64,000 nt of DNA from Epiperipatus broadwayi (Eukaryota; Onychophora; Udeonychophora; Euonychophora; Peripatidae): NCBI GenBank assembly GCA_028023455.1, contig JAQFVV010006644.1, positions 1 to 64,000 of the forward strand, given 5' to 3'. The notes below the pieces were generated by a model. That model was not told where the DNA came from. It ran no database searches and worked only from the letters and a program-made list of their open reading frames with translations. The position numbers were made by a program, and so were the translations under genes. Below, piece by piece: positions 1 to 11,055 of the stretch (positions are counted from its first letter, which is position 1; each line of letters starts with the position of its first letter).

Positions 1-2979
1 CACTTCAACTCGTAAGCCAGGATTCCAAGACTCAAGACCCTACGAATGACCACCTTGAAATTACACGTAGTATACCTCTTTCCACACGGCCGACATAGGT
101 CATGGAGAAGCAATAAGACTCTGATGAATAAAAGAAAGGTTCTTAATTGACTAAAATATCACTAAATTTAATTTAACTTGATGCATAGTTTTCACATATA
201 TAGACTATAAATAGTAATTAGAATTGGATTGAATTAGATCAATAACGAAACAGAGAATGAAATACATTAAATTAATTATATATTTATTTACAATTGGCAT
301 GAAATTGATAAGGTTTACACATTTCAGCGTCGAATGTACAAACATTGGGTGGATAAGAGAACACATTCTCTTTTTATATACAATTCAAAATCACTTTACA
401 TAAGTAATCATTAAATTTCATAGAGGGGTTTAACATATGCCCATCTTATGAATTGTTTACAATTGATACATAATCAATCACTACGTTAAGTCTATAAATC
501 TCGATAAGCCAAATCCTATTACATTTGTGGCTGGTATATAAATAATTATATTAAACTTTGATCATGAATTCATTTACTAAAATATACAATATAATTTAAT
601 AACGAGCGCATAAACCAGCTCAAGTAATGATCGATCGAACATGGCTTTCGAGAGAAAATTTCAGAATGCTGAAAGCGTTATGTTAAGGTGGGAGAGTTGG
701 CTGAAATAAGATTTTACCAATGCGCTATGGCACAGGTAAACAATAATAGGAAAAGTCGCTCTGTGGATGGATGAAATAACTTCAGGGTTCTTGCAACAAA
801 CGCCGGTACCCTGTAACCAATCGCAATGCTGCGTGAAAAGGAACATTGTGTTCAGGAATGGCGGGGGACTTACGTGCTAACCTGGCCTTGGCTCAGGCTT
901 CGCTACTGCTCTACCCCATAAGAGAAGATGTGCTGGCATCGCCGTGGCTCCATCTTGAGATACGTATATTACGTATAGCAGCAAAACGAGAATATTTTTA
1001 TAAAATAATATATCACATCCGCCAATCAAAGAATAGTATATTTCATACTATGAAATACGAGTTAATAGCATATTAGCTCTATCAAATTGGGACCAACTCT
1101 TGTGTAGCCTGGTAATAAACGTCTATGCTACAAAAGGGGATATTACTACATCTGTACTTTGACATGTTCGATCTATTAAGTTACTTATAGATAATAAATA
1201 TTTAAGGAGGGAAAGTATATTTCTATGGACTTAAGAATTTAAATGTCAAATATACTTATAAATATGATCAAGGCTAAATTTAATTCTAAATAAAACTATA
1301 AGGTTAAGTTTTTAACTGGTTGATCAAAAGAGCCACATTTCACATATTAAATCATTTAAATAATAAAAAAAATAGGATTTCGAAACAGCGCATAAAGTTG
1401 ACGCTACAAACAAATTATACAAAGATTTTCAAATAATATCTTCTTAAAATATACCTGAAATTAAGTGCTCACTGTTTCGAAATATTGGCATATGAAATAT
1501 AATAAGCATTTAAAATAAAATAAGCAAAGAAATATAGACACAACCGCAGTGATATAACTTTAAACTAAATAATTTACTTTGAAGTGAATGGAAAATATAA
1601 ATAAGTCAGATTATTTAGACTTTAACACATTAAATTTTGGATAGCAATTGACATATTTAAAATATTAATTAAATGGATTTAAGGTTTGGGTACATATTAG
1701 TTTTATCATTATTTTAAAAAGAAAGTTAGCTAACTTATATAGATATATTTACATAAAGAATTACACAGAATTACACAGAGCTCTGCGGTTTAAAAAATAA
1801 AATGGTACTGGTATGATTTATCTGGACTGCAAGTTCTTGGCTGTTGTTTTGGTGAATTTTACTTCGCGGCTGGTGGCATCATCTTTCCCATTATGTTAGG
1901 CTCGTCTCTTCTATCGGCATGATGGTGGTTTAGGCATTTCGATGAGAGAAACCCCGTTCTCCCGTGGAGTAACAGCAACAAGATGCCCGCTTTTAGCCGG
2001 ACATGTTAAACATTAACAATTGTGAAGACTGGCTGCAATTCTCACTAACAATATGGCTGTCTTTCTCTAACAATATGGCTCTCTTCTTGTTAAAAATACA
2101 GAGTATTTATATCTTTTCCTTATCGGAATCTATCGCCTCAAGACTCACTAAACTCAGGAATTTAATTAAATATTTTTCAATTTTACAATCCAGATTTTTA
2201 AAATCTTAGATAACTTATGTTAGAAACATTCCATAAGCTATTATAATTAAGATTTTTCGTTGCAAACAATTGTCCAATTTAGATTTTAAAATAACTTACT
2301 CTTATCTAAGGAGATTTTAATTAGTAAATTTTCAACTAGTTTTACTTTTTACGAATTCCAGGTGTGGTCGTTAATGACACTTGTTTACAATCAAAAATCT
2401 TTTAATTACTTGACCAGCTTTTATTTTTAATCTTACATATAATAGAAACTCTTTCTATTTAAAAACAACTTTTTAACATTTTTTTAAAACGAAAACATTT
2501 TTAACATATTTATTAAAATAATTTACAAACATTTTGATATAGCTTTTAAATATATTTTCGAGAAACTTTTCCCTGAAATATATTTAAAACAAGAAATCTT
2601 TTAACAATTTTTAAAGACATTTAATATTATTTTTAGATACTGGCTTTTACATATTTTAAATCATGTCTTTCTTCTATATAGCACAGATTATATATCCACA
2701 TACGAAATTACAATATTAAACAACAAAATTAATAATTTACTCTTAACTTAAATAACATAATAAACATTTTTAGAAATATTAAATAACTTTAGTACGCTAT
2801 AATTTTACTAATCCTATCTAATTATAGCGTTGGTTCGCACACAAATATATAATACTGTTTATACAGACATGAGCGAATTTTAGATTTATTAACATTTAAA
2901 TAGGTTCGAACTTAGCACAGATGAGAGTGTCATTAGGTTTGATGGTGAAACGATAGGGGCTTGGAAAGTTATCGTTTCA
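1..2979 (-). repeat. 3' LTR of the long-LTR element (cut by window edge)
   Basis: This matches 5960-8939 with single-base differences and one 1-base indel near 846. Its inner end at 2979 reads TTTCA on the plus strand, that is TGAAA at the LTR start in element orientation. Short open frames inside it (661-846, 846-1076, 2003-2209) recur in the other LTR but one changes length through the indel. I treat them as chance frames. Confidence 0.9.
2102..2113 (-). promoter_or_regulatory. Candidate TATA box of the LTR promoter
   Basis: On the minus strand this reads GATATAAATAC. It lies about 2.2 kb from the U5 end of the LTR. In the related solo LTR at 32.5-35.9 kb a TATAAAAA sits about 2.3 kb from the same end, so position is conserved although sequence is not. 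In the right LTR one base next to the box differs. This puts U3 at about 0.87 kb and R-U5 at about 2.2 kb, which is inference. Confidence 0.45.
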
Positions 2980-3414
2980 TATCCGAATACTTGGGACAAA
3001 AAAAATAACAAAAAAAAAAAAGGAATTTACTTACAGTTGGCTATTAAATAATTTGATAAGCTTTTTTTTTTTTTTTTACTAGTAATATTAAATCAATTAA
3101 GCTACCACATAGAGATGAAAACGTATAAACCCAATTGCCTGCTACATTCTATACCGAGGAATTTCATACATATTAGACAATCAATTATTACAAAAAAATA
3201 AATACGACTAAATTAAAAGTTTAAAAGCAAACCACACAAAATAGAATATTGTCAAATATTTACATTAAACAAACTTTTATATCCTACTGGATATACGTTA
3301 ATTAATATACAATGGGGATGTTAATTTTTTTTTATATATATATAATAATAATAATTTATAAACTATATAATGATAAGGAAAGGCAGATCGTAACAAATAT
3401 ATACATATTTTTAT
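2980..3414. other. 3' internal stretch of LTR element, no clear polypurine tract
   Basis: This is AT-rich sequence between the gag-like stop codon and the 3' LTR. In element orientation the last bases before the LTR read CCCAAGTATTCGGATA, which is not the purine run expected for plus-strand priming. Two A-runs on the plus strand (3000-3020) are pyrimidine-rich in element orientation. No gene is seen. Confidence 0.5.
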
Positions 3415-4740
3415 CTAAATAGGATCTGGTGGTACATTAAGTAACTCCTCTTTATCTAACTTAAAACAGCACCCGAATATAATGTCATCCTTTTCATCTG
3501 ATATCCATTCATATCCCTCATACTCATCTTCCCATCTCAGAGTTGGTTGTGCTGGGAGCATTTCTAAACTGTGTGGAAACTCACTTCCACTGTATGGGTG
3601 TTTTCCAGATCTGTTATTTCCGAATAGTAGGGTTTGAACCCGTTCTTTCTCTCTCCCTCTGTTCTTCCCCTGGCGAACCTCTGCGGCTGTCTCCTGCCTT
3701 CTCTCTGTCCATCCCAGCCTTGATTTCTTCCTACTTGTGTATGGATCCTTTCTTTTCCTTTTCTTCTTGTTCTTTATGGTACTCTTCGATTCGTACTTCC
3801 CATACAGTCCACCTATTTCCCAAAGCTCTCTATCCAACTCTGTTCTGTCCTGCTGGAGCTCCCGCTTTCTATCTTCTACTATCGCCTCAATATCCACACA
3901 TTTGGATTCTTTATTCTCAGTCTCTACTATATTCTCCAGCGTGTCCTTGCTATCCCACGTTTCCAATTCGGTCCTCTTCAAAAGGAAATGGCAACTTTCA
4001 TCATCCCCTTCATTAATCTCTGGCTTGCTCATTTCGTCCAGCTCAGTTTTCCTAAACTCTTCCTTTTCCACTGGTTTTAGCTCTTCTTTTACTAATACTA
4101 TTATATCAATTTTAATATTTTCTTCTTCTAGCATTGTGCTATCAGACTTTACTTCTTCTCCCTGATCTGACACTAACTCTTCTATCTCATCCTCTACAGT
4201 ATTCTGCATTTCCTTGCCATTTTCGTCCTGTGCTTTTTCTATCTTCTCTGCGAGTTTTACTGGAATCTCCTCACTTTTTAGCTGGCATCCCTGCAGGATT
4301 TTACACAGCATTTCTTCTAACTCTTTTCTGATTTGTGCTGTTCCTTCCTCACATCGCCTGCCCAAAACTTCAAAACGTTGTTCCATTTCTAGATTATTTC
4401 TATGATCCCTCTCTTCTGCCTCCTGTCTAATTTGCTTTAATAGTGACTCCATCATTGAGTTTATATTCCAGCATTCTTTCTTAATTTCTTCTATAAGTCT
4501 CTGTTCAGTTACCGTGGTGTCTGACTTTTCCGACATGGCCACACTCTGTTGTATAGGTGCCTTTTCCCTAATCTGGCTCATACTCGCTTCACCTTCCATG
4601 TCTCCCTCTGTGCTGCTACTCTCTTCCATAATTTCTTTTCCCGATCTTAATATAATACCCCTATACATTCCTTCTTTTCCTGTTTTCCCTTCTTCCCCTT
4701 CGTTCACTACTTCCCTTTCTTCTTCCATACTATTATCCAT
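3415..4740 (-). CDS. Gag-like / element-specific ORF of LTR retrotransposon, 441 aa
   Basis: This is an uninterrupted 441-residue frame, the longest in the window, lying between the primer site and the 3' LTR on the element's strand. The first 60 residues are strongly acidic, with a YRGIILRSGK motif near 26-35. Residues about 76-175 are heptad-rich and Glu/Lys-rich, consistent with a coiled coil that could drive multimerisation. Residues about 175-300 are acidic. A very basic patch at about 322-350 (KNKKKRKRK, then SRKKSR) could bind RNA or act as a nuclear signal. There is no CCHC zinc knuckle and no protease Asp motif. The ATG at 4740 is the first in frame; a TTTTTTTTGTTGTTAG tract just upstream could be a splice acceptor. 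Its position suggests gag; the sequence alone does not place it in a named gag family. The intact frame suggests recent insertion or selection. Confidence 0.6.
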   Translation of the reverse strand: MDNSMEEEREVVNEGEEGKTGKEGMYRGIILRSGKEIMEESSSTEGDMEGEASMSQIREKAPIQQSVAMSEKSDTTVTEQRLIEEIKKECWNINSMMESLLKQIRQEAEERDHRNNLEMEQRFEVLGRRCEEGTAQIRKELEEMLCKILQGCQLKSEEIPVKLAEKIEKAQDENGKEMQNTVEDEIEELVSDQGEEVKSDSTMLEEENIKIDIIVLVKEELKPVEKEEFRKTELDEMSKPEINEGDDESCHFLLKRTELETWDSKDTLENIVETENKESKCVDIEAIVEDRKRELQQDRTELDRELWEIGGLYGKYESKSTIKNKKKRKRKDPYTSRKKSRLGWTERRQETAAEVRQGKNRGREKERVQTLLFGNNRSGKHPYSGSEFPHSLEMLPAQPTLRWEDEYEGYEWISDEKDDIIFGCCFKLDKEELLNVPPDPI

Positions 4741-4836
4741 TTTAATATACTAACAACAAAAAAAATTTTTCTCTTTTTACTGGCTCAATTCGTTTTTACT
4801 AAAGTTTCTTGGTTTTTGTTTGCTTTACTAACTCGG

Positions 4837-5064
4837 CTAATTGCTGCACTCCACAAAGAAAACGATCTGTCTCCTACTCATCTCAACACCTATGCCTAAC
4901 TCTATTAATACACCTAACTTCTCGCTATACATTCGCTTGATGCCCACCCAACATTTAACTAACAGTGAAATAAATTTAATATATATAACAACAAAAATTA
5001 TAAAATGCAACTCACCCTTGGCCTCTTGCAGCTGTTTTTCTTTTTTAAATTTTCCACGGTTCAT
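4837..5064 (-). CDS. Small leader ORF upstream of gag-like ORF, possibly with a mini-intron
   Basis: This is a 75-codon open frame in the leader, starting MNRGKFKKEKQLQ. A consensus donor (AAGG|GTGAGT at about 5015) and a pyrimidine-rich acceptor ending CTGTTAG (about 4959) would remove 57 nt, keep the frame and delete a hydrophobic stretch. I do not recognise the product. It could be an upstream ORF, a spliced leader exon or chance. Confidence 0.2.
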   Translation of the reverse strand: MNRGKFKKEKQLQEAKGELHFIIFVVIYIKFISLLVKCWVGIKRMYSEKLGVLIELGIGVEMSRRQIVFFVECSN

Positions 5065-5257
5065 GGTTATAATTTAATTTACACGTCTGTGCCAGTTTCG
5101 AACCTTTAAGATTTGATTTGACCTTACATTTATTTCCTTCTCTTTCTCGTTCAATCCAATTCATAAAACATAAAACAAATAATAGACCCCCCTTTTCTCT
5201 CTTTACTCCTGATGACAAAATTTATGTGAGAACGATTTGACATTTATTCAAATCATC

Positions 5258-5858
5258 CTCGGGCGCCAGTCACAGTGAGCAAGAAAGTTTACACAACATA
5301 TATTATAAATCCCCTTAAAAATTCTACTATGCATCTATATAAATAATTTTTATATAATAAAATAATAATCTATTCAGAGTATGGAATTAATTGACGTTCA
5401 AACTCAGGAAAAAAATCTATACATATACATTATTTTGGAAAACGAAAAAAATTAATTCAAAATCATTAATTTTAAACAAAAGAATTTTATCTCCATACTC
5501 AATCTCCTCAGGGGTGAAAATAAGTTACATGTCCAACGATTTTGGGCGTACAAACCGGGGGAAAAAATCTTACATATATATTATTCATTATTATTTAAAA
5601 TGGAAGGCAAAAAAAACATTATATGTACATATTAAATGCTCTACAGGGTATTGCAGGGTGTGGGAATATCGAATAGCCACATGATGGGCGTCCAAACCCG
5701 GTGAAAAATAATCTACATATATACATTATTTAAAAAAATTGACTCAAAATCATTAATTTTGACCAAAAGAATTATATATATGCTCCATAGTCTCTTCAGG
5801 GGTGGGAATAAGTTAAAGCCCCACGTTGGGCGCCAAACCCGGTGAAAAAAAAATACTA
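5258..5858 (-). repeat. Tandem array of primer-site/leader modules
   Basis: The leader next to the 5' LTR is built of repeated units about 130-152 bases long. Each unit ends, on the plus strand, in a version of the tRNA-3'-end/primer-site motif: GGGCGCCA near 5261, GACGTTCAAAC near 5393, GGGCGTACAAAC near 5544, GGGCGTCCAAAC near 5686, and the intact GGGCGCCAAAC at 5828-5838. Between them recur CAAAATCATTAATTTT, CTCYTCAGGGGTG and GGTGAAAAA-AATCTACATATA. Only the unit touching the LTR has a perfect primer site. Confidence 0.75.
5818..5835 (-). promoter_or_regulatory. tRNA-Lys(1,2)-type primer binding site
   Basis: The minus strand reads TGGCGCCCAACGTGGGGC, which matches all 18 bases of the primer site known for tRNA-Lys1,2-primed retroelements. 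Equivalently, the plus strand equals the tRNA 3' end including CCA. It lies 23 bases inside the LTR end. It fixes the element's orientation and primes minus-strand DNA synthesis. Confidence 0.85.
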
Positions 5859-8800
5859 TGTAACAGTCAAGTTTGTACATTCGCGTAACAGAATTCAGAA
5901 TCCAAGCAAAAGAGACCGAAGCTGACCAGACTAGGACTGTGACATCCCGAGTCCGACCACACTTCAACTCGTAAGCCAGGATTCCAAGACTCAAGACCCT
6001 ACGAATGACCACCTTGAAATTACACGTAGTATACCTCTTTCCACATGGCCGACATAGGTCACGGAGAAGCAATAAGACTCTGATGAATAAAAGAAAGGTT
6101 CTTAATTGACTAAAATATCACTAAATTTAATTTAACTTAATGCATAGTTTTCACATATATAGACTATAAATAGTAATTAGAATTGGATTGAATTAGATCA
6201 ATAACGAAACAGAGAATGAAATACATTAAATTAATTATATATTTATTTACAATTGGCATGAAATTGATAAGTTTTACACATTTCAGCGTCGAATGTACAA
6301 ACATTGGGTGGATAAGAGAACACATTCTCTTTTTATATACAATTCAAAATCACTTTACATAAGTAATCATTAAATTTCATAGAGGGGTTTAACATATGCC
6401 CATCTTATGAATTGTTTACAATTGATACATAATTAATCACTACGTTATGTCTATAAATCTCGATAAGCCAAATCCTATTACATTTGTGGCTGGTATATAA
6501 ATAATTATATTAAACTTTGATCATGAATTCATTTACTAAAATATACAATATAATTTAATAACGAGCGCATAAACCAGCTCAAGTAATGATCGATCGAACA
6601 TGGCTTTCGAGAGAAAATTTCAGAATGCTGAAAGCGTTATGTTAAGGTGGGAGAGTTGGCTGAAATAAGATTTTACCAATGCGCTATGGCACAGGTAAAC
6701 AATAATAGGAAAAGTCACTCTGCGGATGGATGAAATAACTTCAGGGTTCTTGCGACAAACGCCGGTACCCTGTAACCGATCGCAATGCTGCGTGAAAAGG
6801 AACATTTGTGTTCAGGAATGGCGGGGGACTTACGTGCTAACCTGGCCTTGGCTCAGGCTTCGCTACTGCTCTACCCTATAAGAGAAGATGTGCTGGCAAC
6901 GCCGTGGCTCCATCTTGAGATACGTATATTACGTATAGCAGCAAAACGAGAATATTTTTATAAAATAATATATCACATCCGCCAAGCAAAGAATAGTATA
7001 TTTCATACTATGAAATACGAGTTAATAGCATATTAGCTCTATCAAATTGGGACCAACTCTTGTGTAGCCTGGTAATAAACGTCTATGCTACAAAAGGGGA
7101 TATTACTACATCTGTACTTTGACATGTTCGATCTATTAAGTTACTTATAGATAATAAATATTTAAGGAGGGAAAGTATATTTCTATGGACTTAAGAATTT
7201 AAATGTCAAATATACTTATAAATATGATCAAGGCTAAATTTAATTCTAAATAAAACTATAAGGTTAAGTTTTTAACTGGTTGATCAAAAGAGCCACATTT
7301 CACATATTAAATCATTTAAATAATAAAAAAAATAGGATTTCGAAACAGCGCATAAAGTTGATGCTACAAACAAATTATATGAAGATTTTCAAATAATATC
7401 TTCTTAAAATATACCTGAAATTAAGTGATCACTGTTTCGAAATATTGGCATATGAAATATAATAAGCATTTAAAATAAAATAAGCAAAGAAATATAGACA
7501 CAACCGCAGTGATATAACTTTAAACTAAATAATTTACTTTGAAGTGAATGGAAAATATAAATAAGTCAGATTATTTAGACTTTAACACATTAAATTTTGG
7601 ATAGCAATTGACATATTTAAAATATTAATTAAATGGATTTAAGTTTTGGGTACATATTAGTTTTATCATTATTTTAAAAAGAAAGTTAGCTAACTTATAT
7701 AGATATATTTACATAAAGAATTACACAGAATTACACAGAGCTCTGCGGTTTAAAAAATAAAATGGTACTGGTATGATTTATCTGGACTGCAAGTTCTTGG
7801 CTGTTGTTTTGGTGAATTTTACTTGGTGGCTGGTGGCATCATCTTTCCCATTATGTTAGGCTCGTCTCTTCTATCGGCATGATGGTGGTTTAGGCATTTT
7901 GACGAGAGAAACCCCGTTCTCCCGCGGAGTAACAGCAACAAGATGCCCGCTTTTAGCTGGACATGTTAAACATTAACAATTGTGAAGACTGGCTGCAATT
8001 CTCACTAACAATATGGCTGTCTTTCTCTAACAATATGGCTCTCTTCTTGTTAAAAATACAGAGTATTTATATATTTTCCTTATCGGAATCTATCACCTCA
8101 AGGCTCACTAAACTCAGGAATTTAATTAAATATTTTTCAATTTTACAATCCAGATTTTTAAAATCTTAGATAACTTATGTTAGAAACATTCCATAAGCTA
8201 TTATAATTAAGATTTTTCATTGCAAACAATTGTCCAATTTAGATTTTAAAATAACTTACTCTTATCTAAGGAGATTTTAATTAGTAAATTTTCAACTAGT
8301 TTTACTTTTTACGAATTCCAGGTGTGGTCGTTAATGACACTTGTTTACAATCAAAAATCTTTTAATTACTTGACCAGCTTTTATTTTTAATCTTACATAT
8401 AATAGAAACTCTTTCTATTTAAAAACAACTTTTTAACATTTTTTTAAAACGAAAACATTTTTAACATATTTATTAAAATAATTTACAAACATTTTGGTAT
8501 AGCTTTTAAATATATTTTCGAGAAACTTTTCCCTGAAATATATTTAAAACAAGAAATCTTTTAACAATTTTTAAAGACATTTAATATTATTTTTAGATAC
8601 TGGCTTTTACATATTTTAAATCATGTCTTTCTTCTATATACCACAGATTATATATCCACATACGAAATTACAATATTAAACAAAAAAATTAATAATTTAC
8701 TCTTAACTTAAATAACATAATAAACATTTTTAGAAATATTAAATAACTTTAGTACGCTATAATTTTACTAATCCTATCTAATTATAGCGTTGGTTCGCAC

Positions 8801-8939
8801 GCAAATATATAATACTGTTTATACAGACATGAGCGAATTTTAGATTTATTAACATTTAAATAGGTTCAAACTTAGCACAGATGAGAGTGTCATTAGGTTT
8901 GATGGTGAAACGATAGGGGCTTGAAAAGTTATCGTTTCA
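5859..8939 (-). repeat. 5' LTR of the long-LTR element, 3081 bp
   Basis: Bounded on the plus strand by TGTAACAG (5859) and ATCGTTTCA (8939), so it carries TG...CA ends. The TGAAAC...GTTACA ends in element orientation are shared with the solo LTRs at 16.3 and 32.5 kb. It contains no convincing coding frame; the small frames at 6620-6805, 6785-7036 and 7963-8169 mirror those of the other LTR. The outer flank begins with an (AT)n stretch. Confidence 0.85.
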
Positions 8940-9742
8940 AATATATATATATATAAAGTATAATAAAACAATCCACTAGAATAAAACTACAAAATTTATA
9001 AAAAATTCCAATATAAAATTGAAAATTAATTTATCACACAAAGCTAGTTATATATAAAGTTCTGATCAATATTCTACTATTAATAAAAAGGTGTTTATAC
9101 ATCCAGTGTAACCAATGAAGATAAATTATGGCTGAAACGTATATATAGTAATCATGAATTTGTTTATTTTACATTAACTAGCTATACTAATCATAAATAT
9201 AAAAATAGATTTTACAGGTTGTGATTTTTTTAATAGTTTTCTAATTATTCTCCTCAACTTCAATGCAATTAAACTAAAACCCAAAACAAATGCTTTATGA
9301 AATATGATATATTTGACCTGTAATGTTATTAGTAAACAATAGTTTAACCCATTTCTATCAAAGAAAGTAAAGACACCTAATAAATTTTATTACTACACAG
9401 GATAGATAATACTCAGTGTTCCCAGATTTAAAGGTAAGATGAATGGAAAATCTTCCAAAATGGCTGTGTAATTCATGTGATTTTTGGGTGATGTGTAGTC
9501 AGTCGTTGTAAAGAACAAACCGCCTCCAATCGGATCTTTTAAATCTGTAATTATTCATCCAAGCATTAATTGATTCACAAACAGCTTATGATTATTTTTA
9601 TGTAATATTTGTAACATGTTTGGTTGCATTATGTTAGCATTGAATATTTTTAACAGAAACCAATTAATAATTTTAAACATAACATCTTTTCTATGTAAAA
9701 TTCTTATGTCAAAGCATATATATATATATATATATATATATG

Positions 9743-9788
<46 letters not shown>

Positions 9789-9799
9789 TGATAATTATT
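8940..9799. other. AT-rich intergenic sequence
   Basis: This is the flank of the LTR element. Apart from the AT microsatellite at its end I see no coding or RNA gene here. Confidence 0.6.
9716..9787. repeat. (AT)n microsatellite
   Basis: This is an alternating AT tract of about 70 bases with one TGC interruption near 9741. The small open frame across it is an artefact of the repeat. Confidence 0.95.
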
Positions 9800-11055
9800 A
9801 ACAGATGAAAATGTTTGATTTTTATAATATATGGAAATACAAATTTTCATATGATAAAAATCGTTGTCAGGTGTTAGTAGGAAAATAGCAAAGTGTAAAC
9901 ACTTTCTTCATTCAAAGGTGTATGCTTTTAAATGCAATATCTTGATATTATATGCTACAGTATTTATTTATAAACTTTCTTTCTAACTGAAACACACAGG
10001 CTTATTATATACCTATGACTATATATGTAATATATAGGATATATGAGCACAGACCTTCACATGACCCACCACTTTCCACACTATCTCATAACACTGATAC
10101 ACTTGAACCCATATATGTTGAAAAGATAAATAATCACCAATATACGTATTTCATGCTACACCAGCAATCATCAGTTGGTCCAGATTACCATCTCCACACA
10201 TATATGCTATAAGCGCTCAGATATATATTAAGATAGACAGTCCTCATACCTTAATGGACAGGCTTCAATCTACTCCACACTCCAACTATTCAACCATCCA
10301 TTCAATTGAAAATCTGATAATGGAATGCTCAAAGGCCACCCTGAGGCTGAGATTCTTGTCACACCCATGTTGACGTAAGGTCAATCTGACCTCTCATGTA
10401 CAGGACGTGTCAGTTACTACATAGAAGAGATGCCTGCCTATCCTTGTATATGTATTAAATGGATTATGTCCTGTACATGAGGGGTCAAATTGACCTTAGG
10501 TCAACATGGGTATGACAAGAATCTCAGCCTCAGGGTGCTTGAGCATTCCATCATTTTCAATTGGATGGATGGTTGAATAGTTGGAGTGTGGAGTAGATTG
10601 AAGCCTGTCCATTAAGGTATGAGGATTGTCTATCTTAATATATATCTGAGCATTTATAGCATATATGTGTGGAGATGGTAATCTGGACCAACTGATGATT
10701 GCTGGTTTAGCATAAAATATGTATATTGGTGATTATTTATCTTTTCAACATATATGTGTTCAAGGGTATCAGAGTTATGAGATAGTGTGGAGAGTGTTGG
10801 GTCATGTGAATGTTTGTGCTCATATATCCTATATATTAAACTTTCTTTCTGTAAATGATAAATAAATACTGTAGTGTTTTAGTCCATATATAACATCAAG
10901 AGATTGCATTTACAAGCATACACTTTTCAATGCAGAACTTAAGTGTTTACAGCTTGCTATTTGTCTACTAACATCTGAAAGTGATTTTTATTATATAAAA
11001 ATTTAAATTGATATTTCCACATATTGTAAAATGTTACTTCATCAAAACATTGGGA
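9800..11055. mobile_element. 1.25 kb palindromic repeat element
   Basis: The left arm (about 9800-10406) is the reverse complement of the right arm (10468 to about 11055), with a 61-base spacer. The arms share long blocks, for example CATGTACAGGAC/GTCCTGTACATG at the hinge, and differ by scattered substitutions and a roughly 45-base insertion in the left arm near 9980-10020. One arm-like copy occurs at 22,790-23,098, so this is a dispersed family. In all three copies the same frame of about 58 codons is open and ends at TATATGCTATAA. I do not recognise the encoded peptide. It could be a foldback element or an inverted duplication of a single-arm repeat. Confidence 0.8.

Larger units (their letters stand above)
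1..8939 (-). mobile_element. Non-autonomous long-LTR retrotransposon (LARD-like)
   Basis: Two direct repeats (1-2979 and 5960-8939) align end to end and flank a 2.88 kb internal region (2980-5858). Read on the minus strand, the LTR starts TGAAAC and ends GTTACA, a primer site follows 23 bases later, and a gag-like ORF follows that. No protease, reverse transcriptase, RNase H or integrase frame exists inside, so the element must borrow enzymes. The LTR pair differs at about 35 of 2979 positions by my hand count (about 1.2%), many being CpG transitions, so insertion is recent. The left LTR runs off the window by about 100 bases, so the target duplication cannot be tested; the right flank is AATA. 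Long LTRs with a small or absent coding part are known as LARDs. Related solo LTRs here have 4-bp target duplications, compatible with Ty3/gypsy-type integration. Confidence 0.85.

Noticed and set aside
661-1076. Small ORFs inside the LTR (61 and 76 codons), repeated at 6620-7036
   Set aside because: Their repetition is explained by LTR duplication; one changes start and length through a 1-base indel, so there is no sign of selection.
3543-4753. Several plus-strand open frames opposite the gag-like ORF
   Set aside because: They are antisense shadows, Ser/Phe/Leu-rich because the real frame is Glu/Lys-rich.
1-8939. Reading the LTR element in plus orientation
   Set aside because: The primer site, gag-like ORF and TATA/CCAAT arrangement of the related LTRs all agree on the minus strand; the A-run before the right LTR on the plus strand is the only hint the other way.
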